The notes: a model not told the origin generated them from the letters alone. Counted from the stretch's first letter, positions 1 to 8,607 are shown. The stretch: DNA of 39,636 nt from Candidatus Latescibacterota bacterium (GCA_016187725.1 JACPJE010000241.1:8992-48627), one strand, 5' to 3'. Made by a program: numbers and translations.

Positions 1-1784
1 AGGTCTCCCTGATCGAGGAGGTTCTTGATCTTGGGCTCGATGGTTTTTAGCCCCGGCGGCATGGAGGCCTGCGGGGTGAGTGCGGCTTCTATCTGCAGGC
101 CGGTGCGGTGCTGGTCGAGGAGCTGGAGGGTCAGCGGGGTGGGGGTGTTGAGCGCTTCCGCAGTCAGATCGAGCTGCACCGTGCCCAGGTGCCTGACCAG
201 CCAGAAGAGGGCCAGGGCCCCTGCCAGGGCGAGGCCGGGGCGCAGGGCCGCTCGCGGCGTCGGGATCGACCAGCACCGCCCGCTGCCGCGATAGCGACGC
301 AGGCCCAGCACCAGTAGGACCAGGGGCAGGGCCAAGATTACCCAGGCGCGCCAGAAGAGTCGGGCGGCATCGCCCAGGGGAGGTACGGGCTGGGGCTGAG
401 GCCGCTCCACCCGGATGCGCACCAGCCGCTCTGGGGCGGCCAGGGTGCGGGCCAGGTCGCGCAACAGGACCTGGTGGCCGTATCCTGGTTGGTCGATGAA
501 GGGGTCCTGGAAGGGGCTGGCACTGGCCAGCACTACCATCTGACCCGCCCAGGGGTCCTCGGGTTTGAGGAGGACCATCAGATTCTGCTTGCCCACCTGT
601 AGGGGCGAGTCATGACTCGCCCCTAGCGCGATTTCGTCCTGGGTGAATACCTCTTGCGGCAGCGGCTGCACCCAGGCGTTTTCGGTGGTGGTGGCTACCA
701 CTTCGGCTTGAAAGCCGGCTGCCGCGACCTTGGCGAGGTCCAACTCCAGGGCGCTGGCGCCGACAAAGCCCAGGGCCCCGCGCGCCTGGGCGGCAAAACT
801 TCTCCCATCGCGGAAAGCCGGGGTGCAGCGCAGCTGAAAGGGGGCCTCCACCTGAACGAGGCCATCGCCGGATGCCACCGACACCGGACCGGCGGCCCGG
901 TCCAGCAACAGGTCGGGCTGGGGCCGCAGGCCCCAGGGCCGCAGCAATTCCTCCCAGGCGGTGGATTGGGGGACGGTGCGGTAGCGGAACTGGCCGCCGC
1001 CGGCCGGCAGGTATTCCACGGCATAGGCACTGCCGGCCAGCACGGCCGAACGCCCCGAGTCGAGGAAACGCCGCAGCTGGCGCAAGTGGGCCGGGGAGAT
1101 GGCCGAGGGCTGGACCCAGAAGAGCACGTCCGCGTCGATGGGCGCGCCGGGATCGCGGTCCAGATCCACCTCCATCACCGGGCCGTACTGGCTCAGGTAG
1201 CGGGGCAGCAGCTGGCAGGTGCCGGGAGGGGCGGCCACGGCAAAGGTGGGCTGCAGCGGCTGCGTCAGGATCTGCAGATGGGCGACGATCAGCTCTTCGA
1301 GCAGGTCGCTGCCTTCGATACTCTGGATCAGGATCTCGGGGGCGCCTTCGGGGGCCAGCACCAGGGAGGACCAGATCTCCTGCTGCTGGTGCTCATCCCC
1401 GAGGATGCGGCGCACCTTGAAAGGCGAGACCTTCTTGGCCGCGGCATAGGCGATGCCCGGCGCCCCGCTCAGTTCGGGGTCGATGACGCGGAATTCGAGC
1501 CGGCCGTACGCGCGCGTCTGCATGGCCTCCAGCACCTGCCGCACCTCGGCTTCGAGGTTCTTGAGGTGCGAGGGCATGCGTTCCGGGTCGGTGGCGAAGT
1601 AGGTGAGGGCCACCTTGCGGTCCAACTGGCGGAGGAAGGAGAGGGTCTGCGGGGAGAGGGTGGCGGGCGAGGCCCCGCCCAGGTCGAGTTCCCAGTGGTT
1701 GCGCCGCGCCAGCCGGCCCGCCTGCAGGGCGATCAGCAGCAGCAGGACCAAAGAGAGCGCAGCGTGCAGCAGGGAGCGCTTCAA
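1..1784 (-). CDS. GldG-like ABC-transporter auxiliary protein (3' end beyond window)
   Basis: The frame is open from a TTG at 1784 to the left edge (about 594 codons), so the C-terminus is missing. The TTG overlaps the stop of the upstream permease gene and has GGAG six bases before it. The N-terminus is one hydrophobic segment (LLHAALSLVLLLLIALQAG), followed by a long extracytoplasmic region and a second hydrophobic segment (about WVILALPLVLLVLGLRRY). After that, a second similar module appears to begin (a further TM, then LDLTAEALNTPTPLTLQLLD). The 'L-Q-L-S/T...T...L..L' opening followed by a DUF4350/GATase-like middle is typical of GldG / ABC_transp_aux proteins that follow GldF permeases. 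I infer that it works with the ATPase and permease upstream. The substrate is unknown. A 26-bp palindrome is embedded in frame at 600-625. Confidence 0.75.
   Translation of the reverse strand, partial: MKRSLLHAALSLVLLLLIALQAGRLARRNHWELDLGGASPATLSPQTLSFLRQLDRKVALTYFATDPERMPSHLKNLEAEVRQVLEAMQTRAYGRLEFRVIDPELSGAPGIAYAAAKKVSPFKVRRILGDEHQQQEIWSSLVLAPEGAPEILIQSIEGSDLLEELIVAHLQILTQPLQPTFAVAAPPGTCQLLPRYLSQYGPVMEVDLDRDPGAPIDADVLFWVQPSAISPAHLRQLRRFLDSGRSAVLAGSAYAVEYLPAGGGQFRYRTVPQSTAWEELLRPWGLRPQPDLLLDRAAGPVSVASGDGLVQVEAPFQLRCTPAFRDGRSFAAQARGALGFVGASALELDLAKVAAAGFQAEVVATTTENAWVQPLPQEVFTQDEIALGASHDSPLQVGKQNLMVLLKPEDPWAGQMVVLASASPFQDPFIDQPGYGHQVLLRDLARTLAAPERLVRIRVERPQPQPVPPLGDAARLFWRAWVILALPLVLLVLGLRRYRGSGRCWSIPTPRAALRPGLALAGALALFWLVRHLGTVQLDLTAEALNTPTPLTLQLLDQHRTGLQIEAALTPQASMPPGLKTIEPKIKNLLDQGD
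600..625. repeat. Perfect 26-bp palindrome inside the gldG-like gene
   Basis: Each arm reads TAGGGGCGAGTCA, and the sequence is its own reverse complement over 26 bases. It shares the outer TAGGGGCG...CGCCCCTA with the copy at 19988-20015. On the minus strand it is read as A-L-G-A-S-H-D-S-P-L-Q, using the frame in which the embedded TAG is avoided. This is probably a member of a dispersed palindromic repeat family. Confidence 0.85.
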
Positions 1785-2542
1785 AGCTTGCTCCGGCTCA
1801 GGACCAGGTCGTTGGCCCAGAGGAAGAAGCCGCTCAGCAGCAGGAAGTAGAGCACATCGGCCAGGGCCACCACGCCCCGGCCAAAGGCCTGGTAGTGGGG
1901 CATGACCGAGACCGATTCGCGCAGCCAGGTCCCCGCCTGCCAGGACGGACTCAGGCCGTCGAGCACCTCGACCACCTGCTCGTAGCCGCTGAAGACGAAG
2001 AAGAAGCCGAGGAGGGCGGCCAGCACAAAGGCCACGATCTGGTTGCGGGTCAGGCAGGAGACCAGGACGCCAAAGGCGAGGAAGAAGGCGCCCAGGGCGC
2101 CGGCCCCCAGGTAGTTGGCCAGGATCAGCCCCAGGTCGGGATCGCCCAGCCAGCAGAGCATGGCGGCGATGGGCAGGCTGCCGGCCAGCACCACCAGGTA
2201 GAAGCCCAGGGCTGCCAGGTACTTGCCCAGCACCAGCTGGGAGGAGCGCAGCGGCAGGGTCAGCAGCAGCTCAAAGGTGTGCTGGGCCCGCTCCTCGGCC
2301 CAGGTGCGCATGGCCAGGGCGGGGATGAAGGGGATGAGCAGGAAGGGCAGCACCTCGAAATAGGGGGACATGTCCACCACCCCGTCGAGGAAGAAGGTAT
2401 TCATGAAGGTGGTGCCCGAGAGCACCAGAAAGGCCGTGGCGCAGATATAGGCGATGGGCGAGTCGAAGTAGGCGCCCAGTTCCCGGACGCAGATCACCAG
2501 GACTCCTTCGGCGTACACTCTGGGGGCGCGCAGCTCAGGCAT
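1781..2542 (-). CDS. ABC-2 type permease (GldF-like)
   Basis: This 253-residue integral membrane protein has about six hydrophobic segments, for example IAYICATAFLVLSG, VLPFLLIPFIPALAM, LGFYLVVLAGSLPIAAML and IVAFVLAALLGFFFVF. The PALAMRTWAEERAQHTFELLLTLP stretch after the second segment (MR.WAEE...T.ELL..LP) is the hallmark of ABC-2/GldF permeases. The ATG at 2542 overlaps the end of the ATPase gene by 8 bp, and its stop overlaps the TTG of the gldG-like gene, so the three genes are translationally coupled. It should form the membrane channel of the exporter. In Bacteroidetes GldAFG is linked to gliding, but related systems are widespread and motility cannot be inferred here. Confidence 0.88.
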   Translation of the reverse strand: MPELRAPRVYAEGVLVICVRELGAYFDSPIAYICATAFLVLSGTTFMNTFFLDGVVDMSPYFEVLPFLLIPFIPALAMRTWAEERAQHTFELLLTLPLRSSQLVLGKYLAALGFYLVVLAGSLPIAAMLCWLGDPDLGLILANYLGAGALGAFFLAFGVLVSCLTRNQIVAFVLAALLGFFFVFSGYEQVVEVLDGLSPSWQAGTWLRESVSVMPHYQAFGRGVVALADVLYFLLLSGFFLWANDLVLSRSKL

Positions 2543-3281
2543 GGGCGGATTCCGTGCTGGTCTGGACCAAGTGGGCGAAGAGGGCTTCGAGTCCGGCCCC
2601 AGGTCTGCCGCTGGCGGCAGCCAGGTCGGAAAGGCGGCCCTGAGCCAGGAGGCGGCCCTGGTGGATGATCAGCACCCGGTCGCTGGCTGCCTCCACATCG
2701 GCGATGATGTGGGTGCTGAAGAGCACGGCCCGATCCCGGCTCAGCTGGCGCAGCAATTGGCGAAAGGCCATCACCTGCAGGGGGTCGAAGCCGTGGGTGG
2801 GCTCGTCCAGGAGCAGGATGGGGGGATCGTGGATGAGGGCCGAGGCCAGGCCGATGCGCTGGCGAAAACCAGTGGAGCACTGGCCCACCCGCTGCATCAG
2901 TACTCCCTGGAGTCCACAGATTTGCACCGTGCGCTCGAAGTGGCCGGCCAATTCCGCCCCGCGCAGGCCGCGGGCCCGGCCCACGAAGAGCAGGAACTTG
3001 TCCACCCGCATGTCCCGGTAGAGCGGGGTGTCACCCGAGAGATAGCCGATGCGCCGGCGCACTTCCAGGGGTTGTTCGGCAGTGTCGAGGCCGTCGACCA
3101 GGATGCGGCCAGAGGTGGGGAGCAGGAAGGTGGAGAGCATCTTGAGCACCGTGCTCTTGCCAGCCCCGTTGGGGCCCACAAAGCCGACGATCTCGCCGCG
3201 CTCCACCCCGAAGCTGATCTGGTCTACTGCCTTGAGGGCGCCGTAGTAGCGCGTGACGGATTTCACCGCAATCATGGTCAT
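2535..3281 (-). CDS. ABC transporter ATP-binding protein (GldA-like)
   Basis: This 248-residue nucleotide-binding subunit has Walker A GPNGAGKST at 36-44, Walker B ILLLDEPTHGFDP near 155-167 and the switch histidine in STHI at 189-192. The signature region reads STGFRQR, in the style of GldA/CcmA/Nod-type exporters (S.G..QR) rather than classical LSGGQ. I chose the ATG at 3281 because the domain starts directly there (IAVKSVTRYYGALKAVD). Upstream sequence in the same frame is only out-of-frame reading of the VWA gene. It lies 50 bp after the VWA gene and overlaps the permease by 8 bp, so it should power the GldF/GldG-like partners downstream. Confidence 0.92.
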   Translation of the reverse strand: MTMIAVKSVTRYYGALKAVDQISFGVERGEIVGFVGPNGAGKSTVLKMLSTFLLPTSGRILVDGLDTAEQPLEVRRRIGYLSGDTPLYRDMRVDKFLLFVGRARGLRGAELAGHFERTVQICGLQGVLMQRVGQCSTGFRQRIGLASALIHDPPILLLDEPTHGFDPLQVMAFRQLLRQLSRDRAVLFSTHIIADVEAASDRVLIIHQGRLLAQGRLSDLAAASGRPGAGLEALFAHLVQTSTESAHA

Positions 3282-3331
3282 AAATAGATGGAATTGATCC
3301 GGGCAGTCAACCAGAAGCGCGGGCCGCGATC

Positions 3332-5425
3332 TCAAGCGGGGACGGCCTGGGAGCGGCGTTGCGGGGCGCGGGCCAGCCACAACTCCAAGAGCAGCAGCAG
3401 CAGGGCCAGGGCCAGGCACTCGCGCCACAGTTCGCGGCCGTAGCGCTTGCCCAGCACCAGGGAACGCAACTCGTCCTGGGGCTGGAAGAAGCGGGTGCGC
3501 CCAGGGCCGAAGAGCTGTTCTAGGCGCTGGCGGGGCACCGGGCTGAGATCGGCCTCGCGGGGATCGGGGTTGACGGCGAAGAGATCGACCAGTTGGCCCT
3601 CCCTCCACAGGCGCCACAGTCCCGCTTCTCCGGCGCGCGGGATCTGCCACCAGCAGCGGCCTGCCTGCGGTGCGGCCGAGATCCACAGCTTGCGGCCCGA
3701 GGGGGTTTCTGCCTGGAGGCGGTCGGCGGCGCTGGTGCCGGGCAGATAGCGCCGCAGGGTCTGGCCCACCAGGTAGGGCTGTTCCGGGTCGGCGGGCAGG
3801 CTCAGGTAGCGCACCAGGCGGTGCATCAGCGGGGCGAAGAGCCCCTTGAGGGGCAAGTCGTTCCACTCCAGGGAGAGGGGAGCGGCGAAGAGGACCACCC
3901 GGCCCTCTTCCTTCCAGCAGAGGATGGCGGCGGGCTGGCCGTCGGCAAAGTGGACGAGCGGAGCGCTTTCCTGGTCGCCCATGGCGGCGGATGCCAGGGA
4001 AAAGAAGGCGCCGAAGTGCGGCTGGTCCTCGGCCACCTGGGTGAAGAGTCCCTCGAAGAGCGGGTGGTAGGGCAGCTGCGAGTTCAGGCCCTGTCCGGTG
4101 CTCCGGCTCCCCGGCTGGCCGATGACCTGGGCCAGTCTCGCCGGTGTCAGGCCGGGCAGCAGGTGGCGGTTGAAGAAGTTCAGGTCGGCCTGGGGGGAGG
4201 GAAAGAGGACCAGCGCGCCCCCGCCGGCCACAAAATTCTGCACCAGGGCCGTCTGTTCCGGGGACAGATAATTCAGGTTACACAGCAGCAGCACCTGGAT
4301 CTGCTGCAGCAGGGCAGGCTCCAGGTCGGCGACTAGCCCGAAGCGCAGCGCCAGAGCCGGATCAGCCGCGGCGCTGGCGGCCAGGGCGCGCCGCGGATAA
4401 TAGGTGTCCTCGGGCTGATGCCCCAGGACCAGCACCTGAAAGGAGTCGGGCACGCAGAGGGTGAAGTAGCGGCGGTTGTCCAGGGGCAGGGCGTCGTCCT
4501 GGACCTCCACGTAGCCGCCGAGCAGGCCGGTTCGGCGCGGGGTCAGGGCAAAGTCGAACTGGAACTCTTCGCCTGGCCGCAGGTCTGCCTCCTGGTGGCG
4601 CACCCGCTCGCCGTCGAGGTACACATCCACCGCGGTCTGCGGCGCTGGCTGGGAGGCGGTGTTGGCCCCCCGGGCCCGGGCGCTCAGTTTCTTGCCCGGC
4701 GCCGCCAGCCACGAAGAGAAGCGGACTTCATCCACGTGGACATTGCCCCGTTCGCCCGTCCCCAGGTCGGCGATGTAGACCTGCGCCTGAGGCAGCCATT
4801 CGGCCTTGGGCGGGATCTGCTCCCAGTTGTGGCGGGCCAGATCGCTGAATATATAGATCTCCTGGCGCAGCTCTGGGTGGGCGGCGCAGAAGTCGGCGGC
4901 GGCCCGCAGGGCCGGTTCCAGGTCCGTGGCTTCCTGGGTGGGCGCCAGTTCCCCCAGCTGCACGGCCAGTTGGTCGCGCCCGGCGGGATCTCCTCCCAGG
5001 GGCCGGCTGGCAAAGGGGATGAACACCACCTCGTCGCGCCGGGAGAAAATCTCCAGCAGTTCCTGGGCCTGGCGGCGCAGCTGATCGAAGAGCGGGCCGC
5101 CTCGCTGGCGGTAGCCGGTGCTGTAGGAGCAGTCGAGCAGCACGGCGGCAACCACCGGCGCGGTGCTGCCCCCCCAGCCGGCTCCGGCCTGGTGGGCCGG
5201 CCGCGCAAAGGCCAGGGCGATCAGGGCGATGATCAGGGTGCGCAGCAGCAGGACCAGCCACTGGCGCAGGCGCAGGCGGCGCAGGCGGCTGTGGTGCAGG
5301 CGGCGCAGGAAGTCGAGGTTGCTGAAAGGCTGGGGCTGGGACTGGCCCCGGTGCAGCAGGTGGATGGCCAGCGGGATGAGCGCGGTGGCCAGGCCGATCA
5401 GCGCGATGGGGTTGAGGAATTGCAA
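3332..5425 (-). CDS. BatA/VWA-domain membrane protein
   Basis: This 697-residue protein begins with the BatA (aerotolerance) N-terminal signature: LNPIALIGLATALIPLAIHLLHR, then PFSNLDFLRR and a second TM (VLLLRTLIIALIALAFARP). A von Willebrand A fold follows, with the partial MIDAS D98-x-S100-x-S102 (LLDCSYS). Around residues 355-400 there is a GATase1-like segment (VLLLCNLNYLSPEQTALVQNFVAGGGALVLFP), and a C-terminal TM (ALALLLLLLELWLA) is present. The start is a TTG at 5425, only 6 bp after the EIIA stop, with GAGG just upstream. Such proteins commonly neighbour MoxR/DUF58 or Gld-type ABC genes. They are thought to have envelope or stress-related scaffold roles, but the molecular function is not established. 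Confidence 0.85.
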   Translation of the reverse strand: MQFLNPIALIGLATALIPLAIHLLHRGQSQPQPFSNLDFLRRLHHSRLRRLRLRQWLVLLLRTLIIALIALAFARPAHQAGAGWGGSTAPVVAAVLLDCSYSTGYRQRGGPLFDQLRRQAQELLEIFSRRDEVVFIPFASRPLGGDPAGRDQLAVQLGELAPTQEATDLEPALRAAADFCAAHPELRQEIYIFSDLARHNWEQIPPKAEWLPQAQVYIADLGTGERGNVHVDEVRFSSWLAAPGKKLSARARGANTASQPAPQTAVDVYLDGERVRHQEADLRPGEEFQFDFALTPRRTGLLGGYVEVQDDALPLDNRRYFTLCVPDSFQVLVLGHQPEDTYYPRRALAASAAADPALALRFGLVADLEPALLQQIQVLLLCNLNYLSPEQTALVQNFVAGGGALVLFPSPQADLNFFNRHLLPGLTPARLAQVIGQPGSRSTGQGLNSQLPYHPLFEGLFTQVAEDQPHFGAFFSLASAAMGDQESAPLVHFADGQPAAILCWKEEGRVVLFAAPLSLEWNDLPLKGLFAPLMHRLVRYLSLPADPEQPYLVGQTLRRYLPGTSAADRLQAETPSGRKLWISAAPQAGRCWWQIPRAGEAGLWRLWREGQLVDLFAVNPDPREADLSPVPRQRLEQLFGPGRTRFFQPQDELRSLVLGKRYGRELWRECLALALLLLLLELWLARAPQRRSQAVPA

Positions 5426-5431
5426 TGCGCC

Positions 5432-5905
5432 TCAGGCCGAGGCGGGATGGCGTTTCTCTTCGGTCTCGATGAGGCGCATGATCTCGGCGGTGGCGGCAGC
5501 GGCGATCAATCTCTTCTTGAAGTCCTCGTTCTTGAGCAGGCGAGAGATGCGGGCCAGGGCCTTGATGTGGGGGCCGGAGACATTGGCGGGGGAGACCAGC
5601 AAGAAGAACACGTAGGCCGGCTCGCCGTCCAGGGCCTCGAAGTCCACGCCCCGCTTGTGGATGCCCAGGGCCGCGGCCAGGCGGGTGACCGCATCGGACT
5701 TGCCGTGGGGAATGGCGATGCCGTCCCCGATGCCGGTGCTCATGATCTTCTCGCGTTCGACCACGGCCTGGAGCACTTTTTCTCTGTCGGTGACCACCGC
5801 CCCCGACTCCAGAGAATCGACCAACTCCTCGATGATCTCTTCCTTGGTCTCGCCCTGGAGGCCGACGAGCACGGAGCGGGGAGAGAGGATGTCCAGTAGG
5901 GTCAT
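5432..5905 (-). CDS. PTS EIIA type-2 domain protein (PtsN/EIIA-Ntr-like)
   Basis: This 157-residue stand-alone EIIA domain of the fructose/mannitol (Ntr) type has the phosphorylatable histidine H67 in GIGDGIAIPHGKS and the later ALARISRLLKNEDFKKRL helix. I chose the ATG at 5905 (MTLLDIL), which has GGAG eight bases upstream; the frame extends further but upstream codons overlap the promoter. It heads the minus-strand operon with the BatA/VWA and ABC genes. No EI, HPr, EIIB or EIIC gene is visible nearby, so a regulatory rather than sugar-transport role is likely. I infer that it might regulate the exporter or VWA protein in response to phosphorylation state. Confidence 0.88.
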   Translation of the reverse strand: MTLLDILSPRSVLVGLQGETKEEIIEELVDSLESGAVVTDREKVLQAVVEREKIMSTGIGDGIAIPHGKSDAVTRLAAALGIHKRGVDFEALDGEPAYVFFLLVSPANVSGPHIKALARISRLLKNEDFKKRLIAAAATAEIMRLIETEEKRHPASA

Positions 5906-5973
5906 CTGCGCTTCTCCAGCAGGAGTTGCTTGTAGCCACCCGAGAGCGGCAGGCAAATACTCTGAATTAGCCA

Positions 5974-6002
5974 AAGATATGGCTGCAAAAATCATAAGTC
6001 AA
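5974..6002 (-). promoter_or_regulatory. Sigma70-type promoter for the EIIA-VWA-ABC operon
   Basis: On the minus strand, TTGACT (6002-5997) and TATCTT (5979-5974) are separated by exactly 17 bases. Transcription would begin near 5967, giving a leader of about 60 bases before the EIIA ATG at 5905. This rests on consensus match only. Confidence 0.55.
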
Positions 6003-6018
6003 CAGCATCCCGCCGCCC

Positions 6019-6048
6019 TTGACCACAGAGGGGCAAGACCTACATATT
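6019..6048 (+). promoter_or_regulatory. Possible promoter of the polysaccharide cluster
   Basis: TTGACC (6019-6024) is followed after 16-18 bases by the T/A-rich TACATATT (6041-6048). If used, transcription would start near 6053, downstream of the TTG at 6047 and just upstream of AGGAGG at 6062-6067. The -10 match is moderate. Confidence 0.35.
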
Positions 6049-7363
6049 GGAGAAATTTTGCAGGAGGGCGAACACGGCAATCCGGCACACCCTGCTCTTC
6101 ATCGCCTACCACTATCCCCCGATCCGTTCGAGCGGCACTGAGCGGGCCCTGCATTTTGCGCGCCGCCTGCCCGAGTTCGGCTACGCCCCTGTAGTCCTGA
6201 CCACCGCGGCCTTTGGCGGAGCCAGCGATACTCAGGTGCAGCGCGCCTGGGAGCCGCTCAAGCTCTACCGTCAGCTGTGGAACCGGGAGGCGAGGGCCGG
6301 CACCGCCCCTTCCGACTGGCGCACCGATCCCGGTCCGCTGAGGGGACTGGTCCGCTTGGCGCGTCGCTGGGCTCTTTTTCCCGACCTGCAGATCACCTGG
6401 GTGCCCTTCGCCCTGCAGCGCGCCCTGCAGGTGGTGGAGCGGGACGCCCCGGCAGCGCTTTACTCCACCTATCCGCCGGCCAGCGCCCACCTGCTGGGGC
6501 TGTTGCTCAAGCGGCGGACCGGGTTGCCCTGGGTGGCGGATTTCCGCGACGCGTGGACCACCGACCCCCTGGAACCGGATTTGCCCGCCTGGCGGCAGGC
6601 CCTGGAGCGGCAGTTGGAGCAGGCGGTGGTCGAGGCGGCGGACGTGGTGGTCGCCGCCACCGAACTGAGCGCCGAATATTTGATAAAGCGTTATGCGCGG
6701 GCCGCCTCCCGGGTCCGGGTCATCACCAATGGGTTCGACCCGGAGGAATTCAGCGGCATCCAGGCGGCGCCGCCCGCCGATGGTCTGCTGCGCCTGGTGC
6801 ACACCGGCTCTTTTTCCTACAGCCATCCCCAGCGCTCCCCCCAACCCCTCTTTATGGCCCTCGAGGCGCTGCTGGCCGAGGACCGCGCCTGGGCCGGGCG
6901 ATTGCGGCTGGTCCTGGCCGGCAGTCTCAGCCCGGCCGAACACCTGGGGGCAGCGGCCCTGGAAGCGGCCGGCATGGTGGAATGCCTGGGGTCCCTGGAG
7001 CGCCGGCAGGCCCTCGAACTGCAGCAGCAGGCCCACCTGCTGCTGCTGGTGGACCACCCCCGCCCCTGGCCGGCCTCCAATGTCCCGGGCAAGTTCTACG
7101 AATACCTGGCGGCCCGCCGTCCCATCCTGGCCCTCTGCGGGCCGGGCATGGTGGCGGAACTGACGCGCCGGCTGGGGATCGGGCTGCACGCCCCGCCCGA
7201 CGATGCGGGAGCCATCCGCCAAGTGCTGGTCGAGGCCTGGGAGCGCTTCGGCCGGGATCAGTTGCACAGCGCGGTAGCAGCGGAGGAATTGACCCGCTTT
7301 CACCGCCGCGAACTGACCGGCCAGCTGGCCCGCTGCTTCGACTCCTTGCTGGCCACCCGGTGA
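6047..7363 (+). CDS. GT4-like family glycosyltransferase
   Basis: This GT-B fold glycosyltransferase of about 430 residues opens with LLFIAYHYPPIRSSGTERALHFARRL, the usual donor-independent first strand and loop of this subfamily. Mid-protein it has WVADFRDAWTTDP, VVVAATELSAEYL and VRVITNGFDPEEF. The C-terminal donor domain is shortened (KFYEYLAARRPILALCGPG). The only conventional start is TTG at 6047, but a strong AGGAGG lies at 6062-6067, inside that extension. An ACG at 6074, six bases after it, would give the natural N-terminus M-A-I-R-H-T-L-L-F. The gene begins the plus-strand polysaccharide cluster, and its stop overlaps the next GTG start. The sugar donor cannot be told from sequence. 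Confidence 0.85.
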   Translation: MEKFCRRANTAIRHTLLFIAYHYPPIRSSGTERALHFARRLPEFGYAPVVLTTAAFGGASDTQVQRAWEPLKLYRQLWNREARAGTAPSDWRTDPGPLRGLVRLARRWALFPDLQITWVPFALQRALQVVERDAPAALYSTYPPASAHLLGLLLKRRTGLPWVADFRDAWTTDPLEPDLPAWRQALERQLEQAVVEAADVVVAATELSAEYLIKRYARAASRVRVITNGFDPEEFSGIQAAPPADGLLRLVHTGSFSYSHPQRSPQPLFMALEALLAEDRAWAGRLRLVLAGSLSPAEHLGAAALEAAGMVECLGSLERRQALELQQQAHLLLLVDHPRPWPASNVPGKFYEYLAARRPILALCGPGMVAELTRRLGIGLHAPPDDAGAIRQVLVEAWERFGRDQLHSAVAAEELTRFHRRELTGQLARCFDSLLATR

Positions 7364-8607
7364 AAGCGCGCCTTCCGCTTTTGCTCTTTGCCCTGGCCCT
7401 GGCCGTACGCCTGGCCTATGTGCTGCAGGAGTACCCGGTGCCGCCCCAGGACACCCCCGATTACGACGAGATCGCCCTCAACCTGCTCAAGGGGGAGGGC
7501 TTTGTGGCCCGAGAGAACTGGTTCGGCTTTGAAATGCGCTCTTGGCGGGCGCCCTTCTATCCCTTCTTTCTGGCCGCGGTGTACGGGGTGTGCGGCCACA
7601 GCCACCTGGCCGTCAAAGCAGTGCAGGCAGTGGTGGGCGCCGGCACCGTGGCGCTGCTCTATGGCCTGGGCCTGCGGATCTGGCCGGCCGCTGCGCTGGG
7701 GGCCGGGCTTTTCGCGGCAGTCTACGGCCCGCTGGTGGTCAGTGCGGGCGAGGTGATGAGCGAGACCTGGTTCACCTTCTGGCTGGTGCTAGCCGCTTAT
7801 CTATTGAACGCTCCAGCTGGCCGCTTGAGAGACTGGCTGGGCGGCGGAGTGGCCATCGGCCTGGCCGCCCTCACCCGGCCCGTGGGCCTGCTCCTCTGGC
7901 CGGCCCTGGCCCTGGTGGCGCTGCTGGGAGAGCGCCGGGAGGGCCTGCGCCGCAGCCTGTGGGTGGGCCTGGCGCTGGGGGCGACCATCCTGCCCTGGAC
8001 CGTGCGCAACTACCTGGTCCACCAGACCTGGGTGCCCATCTCCACCCACGGGGGATTCATCCTGGCCCGCAGCAACGCCGCCCAGCCAGACTGGCGCCGG
8101 GAGCAGGGCTGGGGCATAGCCCGGGAGACCTTCGTGCAGATCCCCTCGGAAGTGGAGCGCGACCGCCACTGGCAGCGCCAGGGCCTCGATTTCATCCGCA
8201 CCCATCCGGGCACCTATCTGCGCTGGTCGGCGGAGCGCTTCCTGCGCTTCTGGTACTTCTTTCAGCCGGGGTACAATTTCTGGTTCGCCCTGCTCCTGCC
8301 CTTCTTGACCGTGGGCCTGTGGCACTACGGGCGCAGGGAGGGATTCCTGCTGCTGAGCGTTTTTTTCGGAATTTCCCTGGCTGCCTTCTGCCTGGTCCTC
8401 TACGGCTCGGTGCGCTTCCGCCTGCCCCTGGAGCCCTTCTTCATCCTCTTTGCCGCCGCTGCCGCAGAGGATCTGGTCCGGCGCCAGGGGCGGCGCGGTT
8501 GGCTCTTGCTGGGGGGGGCGGTGGTGGCGAATCTGATCCTTTACTGGCAGGACGAAGCCCTGCGCGCCCTGGTGCTGGAGTGGCTGCACCGATGGCAGCT
8601 CAAATGA
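7360..8607 (+). CDS. ArnT/PMT-like membrane glycosyltransferase (GT39/GT83 type)
   Basis: This 415-residue polytopic protein begins with a TM segment (LPLLLFALALAVRLAYVL) followed by the first extracytoplasmic loop QDTPDYDEIALNLLKGEGF. That Asp-containing loop matches the catalytic acidic motif of dolichyl/undecaprenyl-phosphate-dependent GT-C enzymes. Further motifs are WRAPFYPFFLAAVYG, ETWFTFWLVLAAYLL and LPWTVRNYLVHQTWVP. The start is GTG at 7360, overlapping the previous stop as GTGA. It should use a lipid-phosphate-linked sugar to modify a glycan, lipid or protein on the outer face of the membrane. The acceptor is unknown. Confidence 0.85.
   Translation: MKARLPLLLFALALAVRLAYVLQEYPVPPQDTPDYDEIALNLLKGEGFVARENWFGFEMRSWRAPFYPFFLAAVYGVCGHSHLAVKAVQAVVGAGTVALLYGLGLRIWPAAALGAGLFAAVYGPLVVSAGEVMSETWFTFWLVLAAYLLNAPAGRLRDWLGGGVAIGLAALTRPVGLLLWPALALVALLGERREGLRRSLWVGLALGATILPWTVRNYLVHQTWVPISTHGGFILARSNAAQPDWRREQGWGIARETFVQIPSEVERDRHWQRQGLDFIRTHPGTYLRWSAERFLRFWYFFQPGYNFWFALLLPFLTVGLWHYGRREGFLLLSVFFGISLAAFCLVLYGSVRFRLPLEPFFILFAAAAAEDLVRRQGRRGWLLLGGAVVANLILYWQDEALRALVLEWLHRWQLK

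Noticed and set aside
654-2668. Long plus-strand open frames antisense to the GldG/permease/ATPase genes
   Set aside because: Low-complexity, G/Q/R-rich translations without domains; they are the usual antisense shadows of GC-rich genes, and the minus-strand reading has clear families.
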